Assembly: GCA_011389985.1 (NCBI GenBank)
Contig: JAABTH010000010.1
Coordinates: 26,835-90,834, forward strand
DNA length: 64,000 bases
From: Bacillota bacterium
GTDB taxonomy: Bacteria > Bacillota > Dethiobacteria > DTU022
Direction of reading: 5' to 3'
Below, piece by piece: positions 20,002 to 28,450 of the stretch. The position numbers and the translations under genes were made by a program. Position 1 is the first letter of the stretch. The number at the start of each line of letters is the position of its first letter. The notes beneath the pieces were generated by a model. It made no database searches, was not told where the DNA came from, and saw nothing but the letters and a program-made list of their open reading frames with translations.

Positions 20002-21791
20002 TGTATCGTCCTCCTTGATAATTGATGATTTAAATTTCCTCTGGGGGTTATGCCATTCTCATTCCAGCCTCTGAGCAAATAATAATCTTTAAGCATCAGC
20101 TCCAGTTCTTCTAATGTTATCAAATCTTTTTTATTATTAATAGGCTCTTTTATCAGTCGGGAAGGCAGTCTTTCATCGCTTCCTGCAGCACTTTCGTTAA
20201 GATTAAAAAGCCTGATTGTTGCAAGATTTCGGGCAGAAACGACGCGAAGGCCAACTGCGCTGTAATGTTCTCCGGTAAGCAGATATATGGCCGTTATTAA
20301 ATCTTCCCACTGAAGAAGACTGTGGCAGTTACGACAAAAAACGAGACTGTCGATAATATTCATTTTATCTTCATACTCAACAAACAACCGTGTAAGATTA
20401 TTTCTTTTTTCCAAATTAAACAGACCGTAACTGATACCTGGGAAATACAGGTTTTCCGGATTCGGCTCACCAAATCCGGATACAATATGCGACAAGCCTG
20501 CAGCCTTAACAACCCGGGGGTCAAAACCGGCCGGTTCAAGGCCCCTGACATGCACTGCAAAATCAGACATATTTAAAATTGCAGCCGCTTCCCTGATACC
20601 ATCAGCAAAAAGAACCCCTTCATCTTTACCATAAGCAACCGATTCTAAAAAGCGAGCAATTGAATCTGGTTCACCATAAACGGGAGCTTTGTTTAATTTT
20701 CCCTTTAAACCAGCTTCAACTGCAAATGATGCAATATTTCCTGCGCTGACCGGGTCCATACCGAGCCGATCGCAAAATTCCACAAGTCTTATTATGCTAT
20801 CCAGATCGGTTATACGGCAAAGGCCGCCGATAGCGCTAATATTATTATAATCAAGACTTCTTACACTCTTCTTACTGACTTTCTTTTCTTCAACTGCAGT
20901 TTCTTCTTTGCAACCCCTAAAACATTTTTGGCAGCTTAAACCATTCACGTGCCTGCTCTTCAACCGATATGCATCGACAATCTGTTCCCACCCCTCAAGA
21001 AAACCTCCAGACCAGTAACCGGAAGTAAAACAGCCTTTTCTGTTGGCGATTGTAACAAGCGAGGGAACATTAAAATATTTTAAAGCGCTATTCTCTCTCC
21101 CACTAACAGAACGGTTTATAATCTTTTTATTCCATTGATTATACTCTTCTTCTTTAAAAAGATTTGTCTGGGCGCCGCCCCTGAAAACAATCCCTTTTAA
21201 ATTTTTTGACCCGAATACAGCGCCAACTCCGGCCCTTCCGAAACTACGGTAGCGGTTACTCTTTAAACAGGCTGAACCAATCATTTTCTCACCGGCAGGT
21301 CCAATAGACAACACTTCTGAATCAGCTGCACCGACAGCGTTAAGAATTGAATCTTCAGCAATACCGGTCTCCATTCCCCAAATTTCAGCTGCATCATAAA
21401 AGTTAACACCAAGCTCGGAAATTGTTATAAAACTCGGTTTTGAAGCAGCACCTGTTATTGCAATCGCATCATAACCTGTTCTCTTGATCAGCGGTGACAG
21501 GTATCCCCTGCAATAAGCCTCCGCAAACAAACCGGTCACAGGCGATTTTGTAAAAATACCATAACCGGAAGCAGAAGCCAGGCCAGCGTCAGTGGCCGGT
21601 CCGGCAGCAAAAACGATGACATTATGAGGAGATAGCGGATCTTCTCCCGGAGCCAGCATTTTTGCCAACAGGTAAGCCCCGAGTCCCCTGCCTCCCAGGT
21701 ATTCATGAATTATTTCCTGCTCCAGTTCTTTTTCGATGATATCCATCTTGCTGAGATCAACGATCAGAAGCTTGCCATAGCTGCCGTACAA
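19992..21791 (-). CDS. Aldehyde ferredoxin oxidoreductase family protein
   Basis: YLGGRGLGAYLLAKML, GRAGVGAVFGSKNLKGIV, CQKCFRGC Fe-S motif. Confidence 0.92.
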   Translation of the reverse strand: MYGSYGKLLIVDLSKMDIIEKELEQEIIHEYLGGRGLGAYLLAKMLAPGEDPLSPHNVIVFAAGPATDAGLASASGYGIFTKSPVTGLFAEAYCRGYLSPLIKRTGYDAIAITGAASKPSFITISELGVNFYDAAEIWGMETGIAEDSILNAVGAADSEVLSIGPAGEKMIGSACLKSNRYRSFGRAGVGAVFGSKNLKGIVFRGGAQTNLFKEEEYNQWNKKIINRSVSGRENSALKYFNVPSLVTIANRKGCFTSGYWSGGFLEGWEQIVDAYRLKSRHVNGLSCQKCFRGCKEETAVEEKKVSKKSVRSLDYNNISAIGGLCRITDLDSIIRLVEFCDRLGMDPVSAGNIASFAVEAGLKGKLNKAPVYGEPDSIARFLESVAYGKDEGVLFADGIREAAAILNMSDFAVHVRGLEPAGFDPRVVKAAGLSHIVSGFGEPNPENLYFPGISYGLFNLEKRNNLTRLFVEYEDKMNIIDSLVFCRNCHSLLQWEDLITAIYLLTGEHYSAVGLRVVSARNLATIRLFNLNESAAGSDERLPSRLIKEPINNKKDLITLEELELMLKDYYLLRGWNENGITPRGNLNHQLSRRTIQCL

Positions 21792-21795
21792 TTAT

Positions 21796-23139
21796 TTATT
21801 TTCCTCCCTGCTCTTCTGCAATAGCATCTTCGAGGATATCAAGACCCCGGTTTAACTGGTCAGCCGTAATATTTACCGGCATCAAAAGACGGATCACGTT
21901 ACCGAAAATACCGGCAGTGATAATCACCAGGCCGCGTTCATGACAGCGCTTAACGATTGCCTTTGCTGCATCGGCTGCCGGTTCTTTGGTTGTGCGGTCC
22001 TTGACCAGTTCGATCGCCCGCATGGCACCCAAGCCCCGGTGCTCACCGATAAGGGCATATTTCTCAGCCATTTCATCTAACCTGGCTGCAGTCAGCTCTG
22101 CTGTCTTTTTCGCCTGAGCGGCGATATCTTCCTTTTCCAGTGTCTCTAATACAGCCAGTCCGGCGGCGCAGCCAACCGGGTTGCCGCCGTAGGTGCCGCC
22201 GATTTCTCCGGGGCCGGCAGCATCCATCACTTCAGCTCTGCCTGTCAGGGCGCTGATCGGCACTCCACCGGCCAAAGATTTGGCCATAGTGATCAGGTCG
22301 GGCGCAATGCCGTAATGTTCACTGGCAAAGGTTCTGCCGGTGCGGTAGAATCCGGACTGAATCTCGTCGATGATTAAGAGCACATCATTCTTTTTGCATA
22401 TTTCATGGAGCACTTTAAAATAATCCTGCGGGGGCACGATAAAGCCGCCTTCGCCCTGGACCGGTTCGGCGATCACTGCGGCAACGCTGTCGGCGGTGCA
22501 TTCAACGGCAAAGAATTGTTCTAAGTATCTGGCACAGTGCAGGTCGCAGGATGGGTAGGTCATTCCGAAGCGGCAGCGATAGCAGTAGGGCGAGGGGATC
22601 TTGTAGACTTCCGGGGCAAAGGGGCCAAAGCCATATTTATAGGGTCTTACTTTCGAGGTCAGGCTCATGGTCATCAGGGTGCGGCCGTGAAAGGCGCACT
22701 CTAAAGAGATCATCGCTGTCTTTTTCGTGTAGCGGCGTGAGAGTTTAACGGCATTTTCAACCGCTTCAGCTCCGCTGTTGAAAAAGGCGCTTTTCTTCTT
22801 AAAGTCACCGGGGGTAAGCCGGTTCAGCTTTTCGGCCAGCCTTAGATAAGGCTCGTACATAGTCACCATGAAGCAGGTGTGTAAATACTGGTCGGCCTGC
22901 TTTTTAATCGCTTCTACAACAGCGGGGTAGTTGTTGCCAAGGTTGCTGACCCCAATGCCGCTGGTAAAATCAATAAATTCATTGCCGTCTACATCGGTGA
23001 TGACTGCTCCTTTGGCTTCTTTAACAAACACCGGCATTACATACGAGATGCCGCGGGCAATATGCTGGTCCCGAATCTTCATTAACTCCTGTGAGTTTGG
23101 CCCCGGAATGGCAGCCGGTCCTTTTGCTTGATCGGTCAT
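21796..23139 (-). CDS. Class III aminotransferase (4-aminobutyrate/ornithine-type)
   Basis: NSGAEAVENAVKLSRRYTKK, FHGRTLMTMSLTSK, IIDEIQSGFYRTG, PLP-Lys region TMAKSLAGGVP. Confidence 0.92.
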   Translation of the reverse strand: MTDQAKGPAAIPGPNSQELMKIRDQHIARGISYVMPVFVKEAKGAVITDVDGNEFIDFTSGIGVSNLGNNYPAVVEAIKKQADQYLHTCFMVTMYEPYLRLAEKLNRLTPGDFKKKSAFFNSGAEAVENAVKLSRRYTKKTAMISLECAFHGRTLMTMSLTSKVRPYKYGFGPFAPEVYKIPSPYCYRCRFGMTYPSCDLHCARYLEQFFAVECTADSVAAVIAEPVQGEGGFIVPPQDYFKVLHEICKKNDVLLIIDEIQSGFYRTGRTFASEHYGIAPDLITMAKSLAGGVPISALTGRAEVMDAAGPGEIGGTYGGNPVGCAAGLAVLETLEKEDIAAQAKKTAELTAARLDEMAEKYALIGEHRGLGAMRAIELVKDRTTKEPAADAAKAIVKRCHERGLVIITAGIFGNVIRLLMPVNITADQLNRGLDILEDAIAEEQGGK

Positions 23140-23184
23140 AAAATAAAACCCCTTTCTGCTTGTGAGTTTCTTAACATACTATAT

Positions 23185-23200
23185 AGCAATAGTGGTGCCA
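23185..23200 (-). promoter_or_regulatory. Sigma-54 (-24/-12) promoter
   Basis: Minus strand TGGCAC-CACTA-TTGCT, matching TGGCAC-N5-TTGCW, 46 bp upstream of the aminotransferase start. Confidence 0.85.
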
Positions 23201-23314
23201 GAATAATATTTCAAGTGTTATAACTCCTTAAACGTCAAAAAGACCCGTTTTAAAGGTCTTCTAGCAAAACATTACAGCTATTTTTAAAAGCAATCGGTAA
23301 TAAATTATTAAATT

Positions 23315-23353
23315 TGATGCATAAATACATCAAGCTGATGCATTATTACATTA
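23315..23353. promoter_or_regulatory. Tandem UAS-like repeats for a sigma-54 activator
   Basis: TGATGCATAAATACATCA (23315-23332) and TGATGCATTATTACATTA (23336-23353), each near-palindromic, 21 bp start-to-start, ~115-170 bp upstream of the -24/-12 element. Confidence 0.65.
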
Positions 23354-23375
23354 AAATACTAATTATCTATCTCTA

Positions 23376-25145
23376 CTATCGATCAATCTCACGACCTTCG
23401 GGCACCAGTTTGTACTTCTTTAGTTTTCTAACCACCGTGGACTGGTCAATCTTAAGAGCCTCGGCTATTTCATATGTTGTCCTGCATATACGAAGTGCTT
23501 CGGCAAGCATACCGCGCTCAAGATTTTCCCTTGCCTTTTTTAACGGTTCTAATCTGACAGCAGGTTTCAGAACAGTTTCGGATCGCTCGAGCCCGGTCAG
23601 GCGGCGGGGAAGATGGACTGTTTCAATCTCCCTGCTGTCAACCACTATCATCAATCTTTCCACCAGGTTTTCCAGTTCACGAACATTTCCGGGCCAATGG
23701 TATTCATCCAGAGCGCTGTATACATCAGATCTGAAATATTTGTTTTTTTGGTAACGTTCATTTAACTTTGCTAAAAACTGTTCAGCCAGAGCCCTGATAT
23801 CTTCACGCCTTTCCCTGAGCGGAGGTACTACCAGGGGTATTACATCAAGTCTGAAATATAGATCTTCCCGGAATTTGCCCTCTTCAACCAGGCGAGCAAT
23901 ATCGCGGTTTGTAGCGGCAATAAATCGCAGGTTCAGCTTGATCTCCCGCGTTCCACCGATACGACTGATTACCCCTTCCTGGATCACATGAAGCAGTTTT
24001 ACCTGCAGATTAAGGGGAAGTTCGGTTATTTCATCTAAGAACAGAGTTCCTTCATTTGCCAGTTCAAGCTTACCAATTTTACCTTCACGGCGGGCCCCGG
24101 TAAAAGCGCCACCGGCATATCCGAAAAGTTCACTTTCTAGAAGGTTCTCAGGAATAGCGCCACAGTTGACAACGGTAAACGGTTTGCCTGCACGGGGGCT
24201 GGTGTTATGGATGTAACGGGCAATCATTCCTTTGCCTACTCCTGATTCACCGGTAAGTAGTACAGTGGAATCTACTGAAGCTATCTTCGTAGCCACTTTA
24301 AGCAGCTCAAGCATTGCCGGACTTGAAGCTATAATTTCTCCGCTGTTCAGGTAGCCCTGTCGAAGTTCAACGAGCTCCTGCTGGTAGCGATTCTTCAGCA
24401 GCTCCGCTTCTTCAAGCTGCAGTTTCAGGGTGTTAAGCCTGGTAATATCCCTGGTGTTGACAATAACTCTGAATACTGAACCATCTTCATTAAAAGCCGG
24501 GGTGCCTGTTGCTAAGAGTTTTCTTCCATCCCGGCGCGACTGAATGACAGTTTGCGTGCTTTTTTTATCGATAACCAGCCTGGTCACAGAAGGAGTAAAT
24601 ATTTTTTTCTTCTCCAGTTCATTAACTTTTTTCCCAAGCACTGAGGCAAGCTTAACCCCAAAATTATCTTCAAACATTGAGTTTACCCTCAGAACCCGAC
24701 CTTCACCGTCAGCCACAAATATCTCATCTGAAGAAAAATTAATGATTGCATCAATCTCGCGCTCAAGTTCAATTGTCTTGGCTGAAAGTTTTTCCAACAT
24801 CCCTGAAACAGTTATTACACCATATACAACATTTTTAGAATCGGTAACAGCCAGCAATCCATTACCTTTAAGTTTACCGATAAATTCAGGCCAGCCTATT
24901 TCTGAACTAATCAAAGGCAATTTATTAAGAGCTAAATCAGCCGTAGTTAAGCTCTGAGCTTCAGCCGCATTCTTAATGGAGCTTAAAGCCGATTCACAGG
25001 TTATAACCTGGCAGATACTGCCATTCTCAGCAAGGCAGATAAAACCATGATCGTTATCAAGCAATAGTTCGAGAGCTTTTTCTATACTTGCCCCCTTTTC
25101 GATTACCACCGGTTTAGTTATAATGAAATCAGCTGCTCGCCGCAT
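23376..25145 (-). CDS. Sigma-54-dependent transcriptional activator (CBS-like N-terminus, PAS, AAA+, Fis/TyrR-type HTH)
   Basis: GESGVGKGMIARYIH, ESELFGYAGGAFTGARR (GAFTGA loop), C-terminal HTH TTYEIAEALKIDQSTVVRKLKKY. Confidence 0.95.
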   Translation of the reverse strand: MRRAADFIITKPVVIEKGASIEKALELLLDNDHGFICLAENGSICQVITCESALSSIKNAAEAQSLTTADLALNKLPLISSEIGWPEFIGKLKGNGLLAVTDSKNVVYGVITVSGMLEKLSAKTIELEREIDAIINFSSDEIFVADGEGRVLRVNSMFEDNFGVKLASVLGKKVNELEKKKIFTPSVTRLVIDKKSTQTVIQSRRDGRKLLATGTPAFNEDGSVFRVIVNTRDITRLNTLKLQLEEAELLKNRYQQELVELRQGYLNSGEIIASSPAMLELLKVATKIASVDSTVLLTGESGVGKGMIARYIHNTSPRAGKPFTVVNCGAIPENLLESELFGYAGGAFTGARREGKIGKLELANEGTLFLDEITELPLNLQVKLLHVIQEGVISRIGGTREIKLNLRFIAATNRDIARLVEEGKFREDLYFRLDVIPLVVPPLRERREDIRALAEQFLAKLNERYQKNKYFRSDVYSALDEYHWPGNVRELENLVERLMIVVDSREIETVHLPRRLTGLERSETVLKPAVRLEPLKKARENLERGMLAEALRICRTTYEIAEALKIDQSTVVRKLKKYKLVPEGREIDR

Positions 25146-25266
25146 TTACTGCTCCCCCGTATTATTTTTATAAATGTAATTAAAAAAAAACCTGTTTGTA
25201 ACATTCCTGTAATGTTAAGCCTTTATAATGAACTTGAGTTGACCCCCTCTTTTTATATATATTGCT

Positions 25267-25297
25267 GGACGCGGTTATCAAACCGCGTCCTTTTTTT
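25267..25297 (+). terminator. Strong intrinsic terminator without an obvious upstream gene on the same strand
   Basis: Perfect 10-bp stem GGACGCGGTT-atca-AACCGCGTCC followed by TTTTTTT. Confidence 0.85.
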
Positions 25298-25359
25298 ATC
25301 TTTTTTCTAAATCTGACAGTAAACAACCCTATCTCTTACTAAATTAATATCAATCCTAA

Positions 25360-25414
25360 TTGTAAACTATTTATATTTTTATAGGTTGACAATTGACTCA
25401 ACCTCACTTATTAT
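25360..25414 (+). promoter_or_regulatory. birA-bioY promoter with BirA-type biotin operator
   Basis: Operator TTGTAAAC (25360-25367)-N17-GTTGACAA (25385-25392); overlapping promoter TTGACA (25386-25391)-N17-TATTAT (25409-25414). Confidence 0.75.
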
Positions 25415-25444
25415 TCTATCAAAAGTTATCTTCCGGGGGTAGTA

Positions 25445-26401
25445 GTGAATAAAAAGAACAGTAAAACAGAAATTCTCAAAATGCTGAAAGAAAGAAGCGG
25501 GCAATTCTTTTCCGGAACCACCCTGAGCAGGAAGCTTGGCGTAAGCCGGGCAGCTGTCTGGAAACAGATCAACAGCTTGCGCAGTGATGGATACACGATC
25601 AGCTCTGTTACCAACCGCGGTTATAGGCTGGAAGCAGAACCCGGCACATTGGACAGCAAAATACTTGAAAATAATAATATAATCTATAAACATTCAGTTG
25701 ATTCAACAAATTATGAAGCACGTCTCCTTGCCGAATCAGGCGCTCGCGGCTTTAGCACAATAGTTGCAGAAGAACAGCTGCAGGGGCGAGGTCGTTTAGG
25801 CCGTAGTTGGGTATCACCCCCTGAATGTGGGCTTTGGTTTTCGATTCTGCTTCGTCCTGGCTTTTTAACCCCTGCCGAAGCTACACCGATAACCCTTGTC
25901 ACGGCAGCAGTCATTGCCGGCTATTTCCGGGAAAAGCATAATCTACCGGTAAAAGTTAAATGGCCCAACGACTTACTAATTAATGGGAAAAAATTCGGGG
26001 GCATTCTGACCGAGCTAAAAGGCGAACCCGACCGGATTGAATATTTAATTGTTGGTACGGGATTAAATATTAGCCAAACTGTTGAAAACTTCCCCCCTGA
26101 CCTCAGGGATAAAGCCACCTCGCTTTATATTGAAAGCGGAATCAGTCATAATCGCACCTCCCTGCTGCTCGAGATTCATAAATCGCTGGTAGATGCTTAT
26201 GAATTATTTTTCAGAGAAGGATTTGCTCCTTTTTATGAAAATTGGAAGAAGTTAAGTTCTACTATGGGTCAGGAGATTACTATCAAATGGGCCGGAGGAA
26301 CGCTTTCAGGAAAAGCAGTTGACTTAAACGATAATGGCGCCTTAATTGTAATCGATTCCAGGGGAGATAGACATCAAATACACTTCGGAGAAATAACATA
26401 A
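25445..26401 (+). CDS. birA: Bifunctional biotin--[acetyl-CoA-carboxylase] ligase / biotin operon repressor
   Basis: N-terminal HTH (SGTTLSRKLGVSRAAVWKQINSLRSDGY), ligase motifs STNYEARLLAESG, GRGRLGRSW, KWPNDLLINGKKFGGIL. Confidence 0.94.
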   Translation: MNKKNSKTEILKMLKERSGQFFSGTTLSRKLGVSRAAVWKQINSLRSDGYTISSVTNRGYRLEAEPGTLDSKILENNNIIYKHSVDSTNYEARLLAESGARGFSTIVAEEQLQGRGRLGRSWVSPPECGLWFSILLRPGFLTPAEATPITLVTAAVIAGYFREKHNLPVKVKWPNDLLINGKKFGGILTELKGEPDRIEYLIVGTGLNISQTVENFPPDLRDKATSLYIESGISHNRTSLLLEIHKSLVDAYELFFREGFAPFYENWKKLSSTMGQEITIKWAGGTLSGKAVDLNDNGALIVIDSRGDRHQIHFGEIT

Positions 26402-26952
26402 TGCCGCTATCCAAATTAACTGCCTGTGCAATGTTTGTCGCTCTTATTGCAGTTCTAGCCCAAATCGCCATACCTCTGCCCTTTAGTCCGGTACCTTTTA
26501 CCGGGCAGGTGGTGGGCGTCCTGCTTGCAGGAACTTTACTTGGCCCCAGATCTGGTCTTTTAACTATAACAGCCTACCTTCTACTGGGGGCAGCGGGTGC
26601 ACCGGTTTTTTCGCTGGCCCGCGGCGGCATATATATGCTTACCGGGCCCACTGGTGGTTATCTCTGGGGGTTTATACCTGCTGTTTTAATAACCGGCCTG
26701 CTGATGAAAAAGTTTCAAACCACCCGCTATAGGTACAATGCAGCAGCCCTGTTTCCGGCAATATTTATCATATACCTGTCAGGCGCCCTGCAGCTTGGCT
26801 GTTTGATGCAATACAGCATCAAACAGGTTTTGCTTGTCGGGGTGCTGCCTTTTATTCCCTTCGACATTATAAAAATTTTTCTGGCTGCCGCCCTGAGTGT
26901 TCAGATCAAAAAAAGCCTTCAACACAACGGCCTGGGACACATCCTTAATTAA
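26401..26952 (+). CDS. bioY: Biotin transporter BioY (ECF S-component)
   Basis: IPLPFSPVPFTGQVVGVLLAGTLLGPRSG; MLTGPTGGYLWGF. Confidence 0.93.
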   Translation: MPLSKLTACAMFVALIAVLAQIAIPLPFSPVPFTGQVVGVLLAGTLLGPRSGLLTITAYLLLGAAGAPVFSLARGGIYMLTGPTGGYLWGFIPAVLITGLLMKKFQTTRYRYNAAALFPAIFIIYLSGALQLGCLMQYSIKQVLLVGVLPFIPFDIIKIFLAAALSVQIKKSLQHNGLGHILN

Positions 26953-26955
26953 TAT

Positions 26956-27741
26956 TTAAGATGTAAATTCTTCTTCAGCCAAAAGAGCGGCGCCAAGTGC
27001 GCCGGCAATTTGCGGTTCGGACGGTATAATAATTAAAGTATTAAGCTTTTCGTTAAGAGCCCTGACAACCGCGCTGTTGCAAGCCACCCCGCCAGTCATC
27101 ATCACACGCTCTTCAAGGCCAACCCTTTTAACAAGACCGGCTGTGCGTTCTGCAATTGACTGGTGCAATCCGCGGGCAATATCTTCCCGGGGCAACCCCC
27201 GGGCGATTAAAGACACTACTTCCGATTCAGCAAAAACCGTACACATACTGCTGATTGAAACAGCATTTATTGCTTTATCACTCAGCTCAGAAAGGCCCGC
27301 CAGTTCAACTTCAAGGGCATGAGCCATTACCTCCAGAAATCGTCCTGTTCCTGCCGCACATTTGTCATTCATAGCAAAATCTACAACCCGCCCTTTATCA
27401 TTGAGGCGGATCACTTTGCTATCCTGGCCGCCAATATCAATAACTGTGCGAACTTCAGGGTTCCAAAAGTATGCGCCCCGGCCATGACAGGTAATTTCAG
27501 TTATTCGCTTGTCAGCAAATTCTATGTTGACCCGCCCATAGCCTGTAGCAACCAGATACTCAATATCTGCTAATACTAAACCCGCTCTCTGCAGGGCCAG
27601 TTTCATTACTTTATCGGCTGCTTTTCTGCTGTTTGAACCGGTTGAACAAATCGTGTATTGAATAATTTCACCCTGATCTACAATCACTGCTTCAGCGGTA
27701 AGTGAGCCGATATCAATTCCCGCAAACGGCAAATTTATCAC
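26956..27741 (-). CDS. Acyl-CoA dehydratase activase (BadF/BadG/HgdC ATPase family)
   Basis: AGIDIGSLTAEAVIVDQG, IDIGGQDSKVI, NDKCAAGTGRFLEVMA, MTGGVACNSAVV. Confidence 0.93.
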   Translation of the reverse strand: MINLPFAGIDIGSLTAEAVIVDQGEIIQYTICSTGSNSRKAADKVMKLALQRAGLVLADIEYLVATGYGRVNIEFADKRITEITCHGRGAYFWNPEVRTVIDIGGQDSKVIRLNDKGRVVDFAMNDKCAAGTGRFLEVMAHALEVELAGLSELSDKAINAVSISSMCTVFAESEVVSLIARGLPREDIARGLHQSIAERTAGLVKRVGLEERVMMTGGVACNSAVVRALNEKLNTLIIIPSEPQIAGALGAALLAEEEFTS

Positions 27742-27800
27742 CCTTTGGCTTTTTTATTAACATCTTCTGTATCCTTAACTCTTCCTGATAGCAACGTATA

Positions 27801-28382
27801 CTAAATTATTTTTATAATTGCCTTCCACAGCTCTTCCCGCCCCGCGCCGGTACGTGATGAAAAAGGAAGTAAGAGATCATCTTCAAACAAACCCAGGTTT
27901 TTGCGGATTACTGTCAGCTGCCTGAGCATAGCACTTCTCGACATCTTATCAGCCTTGGTCGCCACAGTGATAGTGGGGATGGTATGAGCCCGCAGCCATT
28001 CTGACATTAAACGGTCATCTTCGGTCGGCTCATGACGGCAATCGATAAGATGCAAACAACCGCGCAGATTGACCCTTAAAGCAAGGTAATCTTCGATAAT
28101 AGGAGCCCAGCGCTCACGTTCTTTTTTGGATACCTTGGCATAACCATAACCAGGAAGATCAACAAAACATATTTTATCGTTTAGAACATAAAAATAAAGG
28201 CCCCTGGTTTTACCAGGGGTTGAGCTGATCCTGGCCAGGTTTTTACGACCAATTAATGTGTTTAAAAGGGATGATTTACCAACATTTGAGCGCCCGATAA
28301 AGGAGACTTCGGGCATATCCCAGAGGGGGAAATCTATTGTATTGTAAGCGGAAGCTTTCAGTTCAGCTCTGTTTACTTTCAT
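27801..28382 (-). CDS. ysxC: Ribosome biogenesis GTPase YsxC/EngB
   Basis: FIGRSNVGKSSLLNTLIGRKNLARISSTPGKTR. Confidence 0.95.
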   Translation of the reverse strand: MKVNRAELKASAYNTIDFPLWDMPEVSFIGRSNVGKSSLLNTLIGRKNLARISSTPGKTRGLYFYVLNDKICFVDLPGYGYAKVSKKERERWAPIIEDYLALRVNLRGCLHLIDCRHEPTEDDRLMSEWLRAHTIPTITVATKADKMSRSAMLRQLTVIRKNLGLFEDDLLLPFSSRTGAGREELWKAIIKII

Positions 28383-28450
28383 TTTTCAGCTCCAATAAAA
28401 ATGATCTAAAATACGAAGGGCTGAGGTAGGAATACCTCTGCCTCTCCTTG

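Noticed and set aside
25236-25247. AACTTGAGTTGA 12-mer also present near 62325
   Set aside because: Many 12-mer pairs are expected by chance in 64 kb; flanks are not conserved.
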